From contig NC_087066.1 of NCBI RefSeq assembly GCF_963678635.1, forward strand, positions 51,848,312 through 51,912,311: a stretch of DNA of 64,000 nucleotides. The letters are read 5' to 3'. This DNA comes from Symsagittifera roscoffensis (Eukaryota; Xenacoelomorpha; Acoela; Convolutidae). The notes beneath the pieces were generated by a model. It saw only the letters and a list, made by a program, of their open reading frames with translations. It was not told where the DNA came from and did no database searches. The position numbers and the translations under genes are program-made. This document shows positions 22,218-34,759 of this stretch, piece after piece (the first letter of the stretch is position 1; every line of letters begins with the position of its first letter).

Positions 22218-23830
22218 TCTAGCGAAAGTCTGTGGACTGGAATGTCAGATGTGTGGAGGTCTCGATTGTGTAAAGACCTTGGCAAAGCAACACAAGCAAT
22301 TGACAGTACTGTTCGGGAATATAATAATGAAGGCAAAAACGTAAACGGAATTAATTGCAGATTACCACGGAGGAACTGAGGTGTATCTAGTGACTACACT
22401 AAAAATCTACGGCATGTTTGTTTCTCTAGATTCTAACTACTGATTCTAAAACAAAAGCATGAGATGGTCACGGCCATCAGCGTAGAAGTGTTTCCGGGAG
22501 TGTTGCAAACCGAAAAGAAGTATATTGGAAAACTGTGAGAAGCGATAGAAGCAGAATTGAAAATCCGGCAGAGTGAGACTTATCGTAGACCGTCGGTAGC
22601 GAGATATCTAGTGGGATCGTTGTTGTCTCCGATGTGCGAAAGCCAATACCCAGTACGCTGCGAAGAGTACGAGGACAATCGTGGATCATGCCTTCTCAGT
22701 GCCGAAATGTGTGAGATTAGAGAGAATGTCGGAGAAACCTTGCGAGTTGCTATGTAAGATGTTCGCAGCAGTTCCGGAAAGAACCAAAGACGAGTTAGAT
22801 TCGATACTAGGAAAGAAGTTCATGGGATATGATAGTGGGAACTTTTGTGACTTTCAAAGACACAAACAGAGAGGATCAACAGCGACAGATTATAAAGCAG
22901 TAGGCGAAAACGACGAACTCCACCGAGTAATGATGGAAGTGGAAACACTACTGGAAGCGTCGGGAAAGCGTAATTGGAGGAGCATCATAGTGAAGCATGA
23001 TGAGTTCCCATGCCATTGCTTTTTACAAACAAGTTGTTATCCCGGGATTAGTAATCTGGTGTTGATCTGGGACTCTGGAGAGCTGCTCTCCATGGGTTTA
23101 CCAGATTCATCGCAGCCCATAACGATAGTGATAGTGGGAGTTATTATGGCAAATCGATGGCTGGCAGCAACTCATGAAAAGGAGAACAATCGCTAGGAGA
23201 TGCCTACGAAAGAACAACTGTAGGAACTTGATTGTCTAAAAAATTTTGATCTTTTTGAAACAAAGTGCAAAATCTTGACCGTTCCGATTGAAATGAAGAA
23301 GATATGGGCCAGAAGACAACTGATGCCATGGTTTAGAGCCAACATGACAGCATGGTTGTACGAGTAATAAAGGAATGAATGTCCAGAACAAGTGAGTGTG
23401 ACGGGAGAGAAAGAGAAGAGATGTTGAAAGAAGACCTGCAGAGAAACGTGACGTTGGGCCTCCACAACAGCTTCTGCAGGAATAGGGAGACTCATGTGCA
23501 CCCTCTACCTTGTTAAAAACAACGGGTAGAAGAGCAGAGGTGTTGAAAGACTGCCTCCAACAGCGTCAGAATGGCCACCGACGTGTTGCAAGACACTTAA
23601 ACTGAAAGTGCGGAGTCGATGTCGCAGGAGCACGAGATGGAGCAATGACGAGAGCCGGAAAACAAGATACAAAAAGCTGGATGACTAAAAGAGTTTGGAA
23701 GTTTTTGAGCTTCTAAACGACAAAAATCAGAAGAAGTGTACAATGAAGTGAACAAAGAAGTGAACAAAGAAGTGAACAAAGAAGTAACCAAGAAGATGTC
23801 AAAACTCAGAATTGCAGAATTGTTTATGTG
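22218..23830 (+). pseudogene. ORF3 tail, second copy in the 8.7-kb duplication
   Basis: Block-2 counterpart of 13,493-15,104, with the same frames: Cys-cluster end (CQMCGGLDC), the open stretch 22,681-23,196 with PCHCFLQTSCYP and LVLIWDSGELLSMGLP, the NSFCRNRE segment and the KEVN-repeat tail. It begins in mid-sequence because the duplication edge cuts ORF3. The stops are shared with block 1, showing that the gene was already dead when duplicated. Confidence 0.85.
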
Positions 23831-24525
23831 AGAAAAACTCAAATGAAAAACCAAGCAATTAAGCTTGCAATTGAAGCTGAATGAAGGAAAAACTTTTAGT
23901 TGATTTTTTGAGTTTAAGAATTTGTTGCATTTATGAATTTGCATTGTAATTATAGTTAGTGGCTTTGGAGACACTTACTTTTATCTAGAGAGGCTTGAGT
24001 GAGAAGTATAATAAATATTCTAGCCTGCATGGTTGTATCTAACTAACTAAGATGACTGATCACTTCGTGGTGATTTGAATGGCTTTTATAATCTCTTGTA
24101 GAAGGAGATTATCTCATTGTTCCTTCTAACCACCAAGTTCCCTAATTTTAATATTCAGGACCAATAACAAATAACTTTCCGAGGGGAAGAAGCATAGTAG
24201 GATAATTTTAGTTTGTTGGTTGTGAGGATTGTCCTGCGTTCCAACACCTGTTAAAGCTAAGAGAAAAATTTTTAAAGAAAGAGATTGGCATTAAATGTCA
24301 GAAAAGATGTCTTATCTTAAGTTATATCCTCAAAAGTGCAGATGAGTGAAAGAATTTGGAAGGCTATTACGGTGTAGTATGATGCCATTTGTATTCTGCG
24401 GTGGGTAGATGTGACGAGATGATTTCATGCATTTTGTAATTTATGCTCGATGGCACTGTACCATTTTAATGAATACCACGAGACTCAATGAAGACATTGA
24501 ACGGGCCGTCCGTGGATTCTGTGAT

Positions 24526-25445
24526 ATTCGACCAGAATGGGGCCAAAATGAATTGTAAGATCGAAGTTTTATTGTAACCGTAGACTGGGAAGGTTGGCAC
24601 TTTTGGTAGATTAATTGTACTAATCGTACGATTGAACGAATTAGGAAAAATCAATTCGAAGTGACGAAATAAATTTCAAAAATTCGTTCTGAAATAAAGA
24701 CACGTCACGACCTTGAAAATTCGCTACAAGAAAAATGAGAAGAAATCAAAAAGACGATTGTCGCGAGTAGAACAATAAGGACAGATTTCGTGAAGACCCA
24801 GCCATAATGAGGACTGAAATTACAATAGAAGCTGTCCGAATTATAACGAGTGTAGTTGTACAATCGTTATCGAAGACTTCCCGAGAATTAGAAAGGGTTT
24901 TGAGACAATTTTATCAGCCTTCCGGAAAGACGATAAGACCGCTCTTCGTCCGGATTTCAGAATCCGGAAGGGTTTCGAGAAGGAAACTTTAACTCTACTT
25001 TAATAACTTTTAGCTTTCTGGAATGTCTTGAGTTGAATTTAATTAACACTGAAACACTGAAAAACATTTCAGAGTATGAGGAGTTAGGAGTTGAGGGAGA
25101 GGGTTGATCCATCTCCGATTGATACGATAATTTGTATCTGCTGAAAAAAAACAATAGTAACATGAAAAAGAAGTAGTAGCCCTGTTTTTAGGTGTGACCT
25201 CGTGGTCTGGCGATACTGAGACCCAGTCAAGAGCTCACTACTTTTGCATGTAACTAAGTTACTCTGAGCGTTCTGACCTATAGCCCAAAACAGTAACGGC
25301 TTTGTCGACCCGATATTAAAAGGACCGCACAAAGAACTGGCTTTGGCAGAGACGGTTAAAAGCATGTAGAGCTGTGTTTAGTTGCTAGCCAGTCATTTTG
25401 CATCCTAGCTTTGTTTTCCGTCGATATGTACTTCCGGGCGAATAT
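24526..25445 (+). repeat. R1, second duplicate of copy 1
   Basis: Counterpart of 15,800-16,735 shifted by about 8.7 kb, with the same CCTTCCGGA...TCCGGAAGG pair (about 24,917-24,970) and the GTGACCTCGTGGTCTGG segment (about 25,194). The stretch before it (23,831-24,525) is the duplicate of the AT-rich non-coding region and holds nothing else recognisable. Confidence 0.7.
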
Positions 25446-25711
25446 TACAAGGGAAGGCCATGAGTTGAAATTGCATGCAACCCTTCCCAGTGCTGATGAG
25501 AGAGCTTGTTTAATGAAATCACGAATTCGGAAGGGTCTTGGATGAAGTCTGGAAACTAATTTTAAAACAATTTTTAGCTTCCGAGAGTGTCTTGAATTGA
25601 ATTAAATAACATAATTTTTTTCAGTCAATGAGTAGCTAGGAGTTGAGGAAAAAGTTTGATCCATCGCGGATGGATTTGATGATTTTTATCTAATGAGCAA
25701 AAACAAAAGTA

Positions 25712-25740
25712 ATATGATATTACTACTACTACTACTAATC

Positions 25741-25788
<48 letters not shown>

Positions 25789-28700
25789 AAAGACTTTATT
25801 CCTTATATAGGCGGCAGAAATACAAGTATGAGCAGTAAGATCTACAGGTTAAACTGCGACAATTGATAAAAAAGTTACATGCGTTTTCAGGGTTTTTTCG
25901 CTAATTTTAAAAAGAATTCACGGAGTTTTCTCTTTGCACTGACGGGTTTCTCCTGGCGAAGGTCACTCCCAAAATTTGCTGACACGATGTTGGCACTAGC
26001 AGTTGTCCGGATAAAATATGTCCCCCATGTTGAAGTTTGGCACACTTTCGAACATCGAACAAAGTCCTGTGTGCAGCGCGACTGCCCGGTCTAGGAAAAA
26101 AAAAGTTTACATAATCATCAACTTTGATATCGTTTTGTAAGATATTGCAGAATAAAACAAGATCCGGGTAGATAAGCTGATAGTAGATAGGTAAAAATTT
26201 GATAGACGCAAAAGATATTTTGTATTCATTTAGTCCACAAACCCACTTTTTTGTTTTGCGTTGTACAGTTTCCAGCTTTTGAAGAAAAGCAATGTTTGGT
26301 TGCCATATGCATGAATTGAAAAAAGAGTACTTTTGACACATGATATTCAGAGTTGAAGTTTTGTTATCATTAGAGTGTTATATGGGATGTTGCGTTTTAA
26401 ACTGAAGAAGCAGCGCAGAGCTTTACCAGATTTAATGTTAACGTGTTCGGTCCGGGAGAGATTTGGTGTTACAATAACGCCAAGGTCTTTTTTAGAAGGT
26501 TCAGGTTCAATAATTAGACTGTCAAGAAAATACTCGTGTGGCGTGTTGCAAATATTTTTTGTTTTATCTGGATGGATTATAAGACCATTTTCGACAGACC
26601 ATTGATAAACGTTATCAATATCATTTTGAAAATTGATCGAAGATGAAATGGAAAGATTGTATAAATCATCAGCGAACAGATAGCAAATCGAAGAGAGAAC
26701 TCATTTATGAATTTTGAAATTAAATCGGGCCTAGAATACTCCCATGCGGAACTCCACTAGGAACAGAGCATGGCAAAGAAAGGTCATTGCTAATACGTAC
26801 ATGTTGCTTGCAATCAGAGAGATATGAACTAATAAGGTGTACAAATTTCTTGTCGAAGCCAATTTTATCTAGTTTAAAAAGTAATCTGTTGTGTGAAACA
26901 CTGTCGAATGTTTTCTTAAAATCAAAACATACACACCTAAAATCTTCATTTTTATCGTTAAAATTATAGAACTTATCACCATAATCAAGCAGCAGCGTAA
27001 ACCTACTTCTTCGAAATCGAAAGCCATGTTGACAGTAAGAGAGTTTCTGGCGAACTTTTTCATAAACAAAATTGTACAAAATTTTTCCCATTACAAGCTA
27101 ATTTCTTGGTAAGTTGCCTATCCCTCGGTACTTTTCGATATCTGCTTTAGATGCCGATTTATGCAGTGGCGTTATATATGCACTTTTCCAGGAAACGGGC
27201 CATGTAAGAGAGATAACTATTTGGGTAAACAAAATAAAGGCAAAAAGTCGATATTACTCGCACATGTTTTTAAGATAAAAGGAGGAATGATGTCAGCAGT
27301 AGGACTACTACTTTTAGATATCTTTAACAATAGCTCTTCAATATAGTTAGTGCTAAACGAAATTTCGTCTAGATAAAAATCGCAATTTCCATCATTTGAG
27401 GCAGGGGTAAACTTAAACCATTCTTCCTGATAAACAGATGATAAAAACTCATTGAACAGTTCAGCTTTAGCCTTGTCATCTGACGCCTTGGCGTTGCCAA
27501 GGAAAACCTCGGGAGGTATAGGCAAAACCCCAGAGAGTTGTTTAAATTGTTTGAAAGAATCATTAGTGCTAAGAGTACTAAAAGTAGAAACAAACAAAAT
27601 TTTATCAAGTGCTATAGGTTGACTTATATCTTCCTGTAGCGTGAGAAGTTTCATAGAAGCTTCGTCCCCAATTTGACCTAACCTACGCTTTTCGGTTTCA
27701 ATTTGATTTGATATGTGCAAAGACTGACTTGAAAAATGAAACGGGAGATTTTTACGTTTGTTGCGTTTACGCTGGGTTGAGGCTTGCACTGCCGAAGGTA
27801 GGAGGGAATACCAATTATTATAGAAATCAACGGAGTTCATGAAAGTTAGTGCTTAAAAGTGATTCATCGGAATACATGTTTTCATTGAAAATATCTGGAT
27901 TGAAACTAGATTTCGAAAAATATTCGATATCAGACCCGGCTGTCATCATTTTGTCGTGTTGTAAAGATTTACACATGGTAATAGGATAATGGTTCGAACT
28001 GAATTTTTCAGATAAAACATCTAGAGAACAAAATTGAGGCTTATTGCATATAAAAAGGTCTAATATATTCTGGCTGACATGAGGGGGGGATTCTACTAAC
28101 TGAATTCCATTGAAGCGTGCAAAAGAATCAACAATATCATTATAATAATTAGAAGCGCCGTGGTATGAAACCCAGCATACGTCAGAGAGATTAAAATCGC
28201 CGCAAGCAGCAATGCATCCTAAGGGATGTTTAGCTAGAAAGTTATTTGTATGCTCTAACAGACAACTTTTCAAAACACTCAGAGAAATACGATAAAAGGA
28301 AGAGACAGGGGGTTATGAATATTAATGACTATAGTAATAGGGTCGCTGATAACAACACAAGCGCAAGAGAAATCATAGAGATAATTTGTACTGTTAATAA
28401 CAGTGACAGGGATTAAATTTTTGATTAAATTAGCTGCACCCCCATGTTGACCTTGTTTGCGAGAGCATTGAGAGACAACAGTGTAACCACAAGATGGAAG
28501 AATTTTTGAATCATCCGAATCAAGCCATGTTTCGCAGAGACAAAGTAAATCAGGCAATAACATAATTAACAGCTTAATGCAATCTAATCGTTTATCCAGG
28601 ATAATACGAATGTTCCACGAAACTATTGAAATAGAAGGATTTGATAGTCACGTTTCGAGAGGAACCTCCATATCATTGTGAGTCAGCTTTAAGTTTCTGA

Positions 28701-29531
28701 TTTTTAGTTCTTCACGGGGAATATTTGTTTGTATCATGCCCCAACGTTTCTTTAGTAATCGCTTTTCAATGTTTTTTTTTCGTCCTTAGTGAGCGATTTG
28801 CAAATGAATACAGGATAGGCGTGATTGCGTAGAAGATGTCCTTTCGTCAAGCATTTTCTGGCTGTCCATGCATTTTTGAAAATGATAGTGGTGAGCGGGG
28901 TCTAGGTGCATCTTGTTTGAGCAGTCCAAGTCTTTTCACGCCTGCCAGGCTACTTTTGTCCCCTTCAACAATTGTTTCCAATATGATTTCCAGATGTTGC
29001 TCATCATGCTCCATCCTCTCAACCGAGGAGTGCTGACCAGGCTCTATTTTTAACTCTGGTATACCGTTAATTTGATTTCCAATTTTTTACTGCTAGAAGA
29101 ATTAACAGATCTTGGCTCAGTTTTTGGATTGGTAGGCATTTATTCAACGGCAGCGTTGCCTTTAAATGACTCCTCGGTTATTGTTTTTTCGATGATCGCA
29201 AGATTTTTTTCCGTGATTGTATTTATAACTCATTTAACAAAAGGAAGTGAAGCTTTTTAATTGAAACAAATCAGGCAACGAAAGAGCAACAGCTTAGCTT
29301 TTGTTATCTTGGGGAGAAGATCCACAGGAAGACCGGAGCATCCATCGTAGAACCAGCCGTCACAGTTATCGCATTGAATCAAGTTCTCGCCACCCCTTTC
29401 TCGCATTTATTACATTGATCTTCGTCGTCTGATGATGTTGCCTGAGCTCTATCTCCCACAGATGCAATCCTTGTTTTGATTGACATTCCAATCTCAAACT
29501 ATTCAATTAGTTTATCACAACATTTAGGATA
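25712..29531 (-). mobile_element. LINE-1, second duplicate
   Basis: Counterpart of 16,985-20,821 with the same structure and the same lesions. ORF1 with its PHD finger lies at about 29,486-28,648 and ORF2 at about 28,645-25,907. One extra lesion: a 2-bp deletion near 27,841 (CATGAAAGTTAG against CATGAAATAGTTAG) splits the 367-codon frame into 207 and 148 codons. The (CTA)n tail is at 25,720-25,788. The copied endonuclease again reads SSNHYPI. Confidence 0.85.
25907..28645 (-). pseudogene. LINE-1 ORF2, second duplicate (endonuclease + RT, broken)
   Basis: Same domain order as the first duplicate: LCLCETWLD in 28,563-28,279, ACGDFNLSD in 28,273-27,827, RT N-terminal part in 27,840-27,217, FDFKKTFDSV and GVPHGSILGPI in 27,091-26,720, FADD near 26,670, C-terminal domain in 26,341-25,907. 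The 2-bp deletion near 27,841 arose after the block duplication. Not functional. Confidence 0.85.
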
Positions 29532-29577
29532 ATTAGTTAGTAGCCCTGTATTTGGGAGTGACCTCGTGGTCTGGGGA

Positions 29578-30040
29578 CAGGGTTTTCAATTTCAATCCCA
29601 ATTCCAGTTCTAAATTCCAATTCCAATTCAAAAAAACCTTATTGCAGTCATTTTTGGCCAGTTCCAGTTCCAATTCCAATTCTAGAAGTAACTTTGGCAA
29701 CAGTCTGCTCTAAATGAAAAACCCCAATTTAGTTATAGCGAAAACGCTTGTGTTTTAATTAAAATTTTATTGACTTATAACTATTTTAAACAAAAGTTTT
29801 CGGATAAATCCATGATCGATAATCATTTTGTTAAATTGTAATTCTTTTAAACCTGATGATTCTCGGTTAACCAAAAAAATTCTTTTTCAGAACCGTCCCA
29901 GTCGAAGAAACCAAAAAATTTATTTCAGAACTGAGTTGATAAAAGTTTGTAGTCAATTCCAATTCCTGTACTCGGAATTGAAGCAACTCTGTGAGATTTC
30001 TCAATTCCAATTCCGAAAAAATTACGGAATTGAATTGCAT
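29578..30040. mobile_element. hAT-like MITE, second duplicate
   Basis: Counterpart of 20,868-21,330, with the same flanking GTCTGGGGA duplication and CAGGG start. It differs by only a few bases (for example ATTACGGAATTG instead of ATCACGGAATTG). It was copied by the block duplication, so it is not an independent insertion. Confidence 0.75.
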
Positions 30041-30198
30041 GTCTGGGGATATTGAGATCCAGCCATGAGCTCACTCTTTTTGCATGTTACCAAACTAATT
30101 TGCTCGGTTTGGCCGATATCCTTAGGCCAAGTCAAGTCAAGTCAAGTTTTGAATGACCATTAGGCAGTGCCACTTGTGGTCATTTCAAATGTTCTTTC

Positions 30199-33000
30199 CT
30201 ATCTCCGTTCGAATTCGTACATGTCAATTCTAATCGCTTTCCAATGTTTGTCCAGTTTCCACTTGAATTCGTTGATGGTCTTGCTTTGCACTGTTTCCTG
30301 TGTCAGATTGTTACAGTCGAGAGGTGCTCTTATCGTGAAGAAATTTTTTCGCATTTCTAGATTTGCTTCACGTACTACTACATTACATGCGTTACCTCTA
30401 GAATCCCTATCATTCCGCTCGAAAGGCCCCGCAGTGGCATTCCTATCATAAAAACCATAGCAGGTTTTATACATATCTATCATTGTCCCTGTTTTCCTTC
30501 TGTATTCCAGCGATGATATATTCAGTTCTTTAAAGCGTTCGTAATAGGATAGATTTTTTACACCACTAACTAGACGTGTCGCTCTTCTTTGTACGTTTTC
30601 CAAGATCTTTTGATGCTTGATCAGCCTTGGGTGCCAGACTAGGTTCGCAAATTCGAGGTGTGGTTGTATCAAGCATTTGTAGATGTTTAAAAATACTTGT
30701 TTCGTGACTTTAGTGAAGCTTTTCTTAATTACTGCTATCATGCCGTTTGCCTTATTGGCTTTTTTAGTGATGCGTGTTTCGAATGTCAGTTTGTTGTCAA
30801 GCCAGATACCCAGGTCTTTTTTGAGTTGCACTTCTTTATTGTTTTCGCCATTGATTTTATAGTTCCTCTCCATATCCAATTTCTTGGTTCCTATTATCAT
30901 TGAACACATTTGTCGATATTAAAAGACAAAAGACTTTGGCCAGAAAAGTTTCTAGTGACTGTAATTCTTCATGTATGCGTGTTACATCCAATTTGTCTTC
31001 AGTTTGACGGTATAATTCCGCATCGTCAGCAAATAGATATATTTTTGATGCTATTTTGTCCGGAATTTTGTTGATGTATATTAAAAACAGAACTGGGCCG
31101 ATTACTGAACCGTGGGGTGTCCCATTTTTTACTGGCCGCCATGAGGATCTTGAATCTTTATTTACCACTCTCTGTTTTCGTCCCGAAAGAAAATCTGTTA
31201 TCCAATTCAAGATTCTTCCAATCACTCCATACTGTCTAAGAACTCTGATCAAACTTTTGTGTGGTACCGAATAGAAGGCTTTTTCTTGAAGTCCAAGTAC
31301 ATCACGTCGACAATTTCATGTTTGTCTATGGCCCTGGTGAAGTCATCAATTACTTTCAGGAGTTATAAGTTCAGTGAACGTCCAGATCGAAAACCGTATT
31401 GTGCATTAATTGATCCATTAATTGCTTTCTAACAATATTTCGAACAACTTGCAGTACATTGATGTTAAACTGATTGGTCTGTAGTTATCTGCCATCGATT
31501 TTTTACCTTTTTTGAATATTTCAGAAATGTAAGCCAACTTCCAGTCTTCGGGTAATTTGCTTGTCTCCCAAGAGGTTTGGAAAATAATCAAAAGTGGTTT
31601 TAAGATGATTTCTCGTAATTCAAATAGGACCCTAGGATGAATTCCATCTGGCCCAGGCAACTTTGAGGTGTCTAACCGATTGAGTTCTTCTCGGATGTCA
31701 TTCATTGTTAGCTGCAGGTTGTCATCAATCCTGGCGGTTGGTGGAGGGCTGATCTCCCAGTTACCTGGGGGTTCGTCAGTGAAAACCGATGCAAAGAAGT
31801 TTGAGAACACTTCTGCCTTTTCGTCGTCTGTGTCATTTAGCATACCATTTGGTTTTATTAAAGCGGGGATTGATACTCTTATGGTAGTTTTTGGCGTACG
31901 TAACTCCAGAACTTTTTCGGTTTAGTTTTAACTTCTGATGATATTTCTTTTTCACGTATGAGTGACTCCGATCGTGTGGCAGATCTAACTTCATTTCGTT
32001 TCTCTTTGTATTTATTAAATTTTTGGCTGTTTGATATTTTCTGAATGTTTTTCTTTTTTTCTTTTAACTTCATGCGCACCACCCTTGCTAGCGGCATTTG
32101 GTTGCCACTGCTGCGTATCTTAATTAAAGGCACGAATTTTTCGACTAATTCTTTTATGCAGTTTTTCAGTTTTTCCCATGTATTTAGTTGAACCGTTGGG
32201 TCAACTAGATGGTTTCTCATCCCGTGGTAGTCACCCTTTTCATAGTTTCTGCGGTTTTTACATTTCGATTTAACCCTCTTTACTGCCACATCTATCTTGA
32301 CAAGGACGTAGTCACTTTTTCCGATTTGTGCCTCTAACATGGTCTCTAGATCTTTTAAGACTATATCTGACATCACAACATCAAGCAGTGTAGCCTTGTC
32401 TCTGCCAGTAAGCCTTGTAGGCTCTTTGATATGTTGTGTTATGAGTGCGTCTTTTACTGCCTCTATAAAGGTGAACTCTTTGCTATTTTCATCTTTTATT
32501 GTACTCATGGCCTCCCAATCCATTTGTGGTAGATTTGATTTGTGTCTCCCACTATTAGTTTTGAGTCATTTGACTGTGTTTCGTTCAAATTGGCGATCAA
32601 AATTTTTAGTCGGTGGTTATTTTCTTTACTTGAGTTTGGACTTCCATATAAAACACCAAAGTTGATGGTTTTCTTGCCAGTTTTAATTTTTAAAAACAAG
32701 TTTTCACAGAAAGAAAAATTATTTGTGTTCAAGGAGTAGTCAATGTTTTCATTAATATAAACTAAAATTCCTCGTTCTTGATCAGATAGGTTCATATTTA
32801 TTGATTCTCTGTTATAGTTTTGGATTTTATGCCATACTGGATTCCATTCTGCGCAAGAATTTTTCGGTTTGCCTTTCACTAGAGCGATGACATCAGGGTT
32901 GCATTTTTCTTGATTCATTCTCCACGTGATTTTGTTCAGTTTGTCTTGAGTTAATGTGTCTATATTTTTGTACCAGATTAATAAAGACCGATTCTCATTA
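30199..33000 (-). pseudogene. LINE-2 ORF2: endonuclease + reverse transcriptase (broken)
   Basis: Endonuclease N-terminus: LIWYKNIDTLTQDKLNKITW then NPDVIALVKGKPKN, where the family's catalytic Glu position reads Lys/Gly. ILVYINENIDYSL, VGDTNQIYHKW (normally GDFN) and LTGRDKATLLDVVMSD follow; GKSDYVLV is in place of SDH. RT: LPGPDGIHPRVLFEL and NYRPISLTSMYCKLFE (31,843-31,418), NGTPHGSVIGPVLFLIYIN with LFADDAELYR (31,252-30,857), thumb and C-terminal domain (30,909-30,199). The RT active site FADD is intact, but frameshifts near 31,400 and 30,905 and damaged endonuclease residues make it non-functional. Confidence 0.85.
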
Positions 33001-33147
33001 TTTGCAACCCCCTCACAAGGTGCACGTAGTCTCCTTGTTCCTTTTTGTTCAAGTTTTTGCCTTTTCTATCAATCTACTGACTTATTCCCGTTCCTTGCGA
33101 CTCCTGTCTGGGACATTCCGCAGTTTTATGATTTTATATTCGGCATC

Positions 33148-33885
33148 TTATAATTTATTCAAGTTTTTCATTATGTCGTTTACATCTTTTTCGTTATCAA
33201 AGGATACTAGCAGTGGTCTGTTTGTCGTGGCTTCCTCGTTCTTCTTCCCAAGTCGGACAGAATTTGTGGCTGTTTTGTTTCCCATTTCGACCGATGCTAG
33301 AAATGTTTCTATCAGTTGTTTGTATTCTACCTTTCTGTTATTTCTGTTGTGTCCATCTTGGTGGGTAATCTCAGGTGATTTGTAAATTGTCAAGTTCTTT
33401 TTCTTCTTTTGTCGTCTTCTTCTTCTTCTCTTTTTTGCTCTTCAGGTGCTTCCATTATAATTTCTTTTAGTGGCTTGACTTTCGGTTGTTGGGCCACGTC
33501 CCACGTTTTCTGTTCAGTTTGATTCACGGCTCTTGGTCCTGCTTCAAACTTGTAGAAGTCGTTCATCATGTGTTTTAGCTTCACCATTGTTTTGTCCAGA
33601 TCGCTCCTTATTGTATCCGGTTCTGGATTCTTGAAGCTTCAATTAGAAAATTAACGTTCGGTGTGCAGGAACTGCAACACCAGATGACTTCTGGTAGACA
33701 AATGTAATCGTAGACTTGGTCAGGCAATTTATGCATGTTGAACAAAGGTGTTCATGACATTTATCACACTCCACTACTTTATCATCGATGTTACCAGAGG
33801 TCTAATTGCACGTTTTACATTGCCAAGCGTCCATTTTACTCACAGATTCAGTACCTTTGCGTCCAGTTTTTGGTTTTGGAGGCAT
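33148..33885 (-). pseudogene. LINE-2 ORF1 with PHD-type zinc finger (broken)
   Basis: ATG at 33,885 begins MPPKPKTGRKGTESVSKMDA, then WQCKTCN and an in-frame TAG, then VVECDKCHEHLCSTC, a shift, and MHKLPDQVYDYICLPEVIWC with CSSCTPNVNF. The Cys/His spacing fits a PHD finger. After it come MVKLKHMMNDFYKFEAG and an acidic/basic linker EEQKREEEEDDKRRKRT (33,587-33,390), then VEYKQLIETFLASVEMGNKT and RPLLVSFDNEKDVNDIMKNL, an RRM-like charged part common in CR1 ORF1. ORF1 proteins bind the element RNA. Several frame breaks. Confidence 0.75.
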
Positions 33886-33902
33886 ATTAAGTTTGACTTT
33901 AT

Positions 33903-34095
33903 CAGGCCGCTCTAAGACACTTAAGACTCAAGAAGCTACATAATGAAGTCAACTTCACGAAAACTACTGGGCCGCTCTAAGACACTGAAGTCTCAAGAAG
34001 CCCCGTAATTTCTCATTCAAAAACACTAACCCCTAATCTGATTAGTACTGGGCCGCTCTGAGACAATTAAGTCCCAAGAAGCTACCCTTGTAATT
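33903..34095 (-). repeat. Three imperfect repeats in the LINE-2 5' region
   Basis: GGCCGCTCTAAGACACTTAA followed by GACTCAAGAAGC occurs three times with changes (starts near 33,906, 33,970 and 34,051), spaced by about 65 and 80 bp. They sit just upstream of LINE-2 ORF1. Tandem 5' repeats often act as promoter units in LINEs, which is only an inference here. Confidence 0.6.
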
Positions 34096-34650
34096 TCAGA
34101 AAAAGCTGTTTTTTTTTTAAATTTTTGCTGTTCTTTTTCTGCCTTCGCTTCGACGTTGACTGTTTCCTTGACTTCTTTGTAGCAGACTTTGACCGTTTCT
34201 ACAGGACTAATTTTTTCAAGATATTTCTACTCTTCAAAGATCAAAGACGGGTGAATTTGCCTCGATTCTCGCAAGATTCTGTTGTTCTTTCTCTTTGTGG
34301 TGGATAAAATTTTTTTTACTGAGATAATGAGGATAACCAATGTTCTCAATCTTTTGAGTATGTCTGTGGTGTTGGATCGTTTTGTTTATACTATTGCTGC
34401 GATCCGGTGACGCAGTCCGTGGAGAGTCGAAAGCAGTAGTTCTACGGAACAAGGTTTCCAACTGTTGCTGTGGTGGGGGGCCACAGTATTGTTGATCAAG
34501 TCGTGCCACAAAATAAGTTTGTCTTCGTTCTTCTGGATCGACTGGTAGTTTTTTTTAAAGCAGGTTTGATGCTCAATCCTCGTACTGATGTCTGGATGGG
34601 GAATATTTTCGTTGGAAATTTCTATGGGATGCGTCGATGGCCGCACGAAA
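34096..34650 (-). pseudogene. Unidentified protein remnant, minus strand
   Basis: Two overlapping minus-strand frames (34,646-34,386 and 34,509-34,234) read polar, Gln/His/Asn-rich protein (GPPPQQQLETLFRRTT, QNLARIEANSPVFDL). A following frame (about 34,225-34,095) reads KISPVETVKVCYKEVKETVN and then a Lys/Glu-rich end. The composition suggests a disordered or coiled-coil protein, perhaps the N-terminal half of LINE-2 ORF1 or a remnant of another element. I do not recognise a domain. Confidence 0.3.
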
Positions 34651-34759
34651 AGAGCTTGCGCCTACCAAGTGCACCATAAGTCTTCACCTGCAACACCTAG
34701 AGCAGCAGGATTTTGCTATTTTTCCGTTCAATAAAGCGATTTTCGATTTAGCGCTTGTT

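Larger units (their letters stand above)
13493..30902 (+). repeat. 8.7-kb direct tandem duplication (two blocks)
   Basis: Block 1 is 13,493-22,192 and block 2 is 22,218-30,902. They are near-identical over their full length; by eye only scattered substitutions and a few indels differ (one base near 13,612, the (CTA)n tail, two bases near 19,132). The left edge lies inside the ORF3 tail at TCTAGCGAAAG and the right edge inside LINE-2 at CCTATTATCATTG. Both edges cut through elements, so the duplication is later than all insertions in it. Confidence 0.9.
30123..34095 (-). mobile_element. LINE-2: CR1-like non-LTR retrotransposon, nearly full length
   Basis: Reading on the minus strand: a 5' region with three short repeats (33,903-34,095), ORF1 with a PHD-type zinc finger (33,885-33,148), ORF2 with endonuclease and RT (about 33,000-30,199) and the CTTGA-repeat 3' tail (about 30,128-30,147). 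It belongs to a different family from LINE-1. Its last 780 bp lie inside the duplicated block, so the 3' end exists twice while the rest exists once. Confidence 0.8.
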
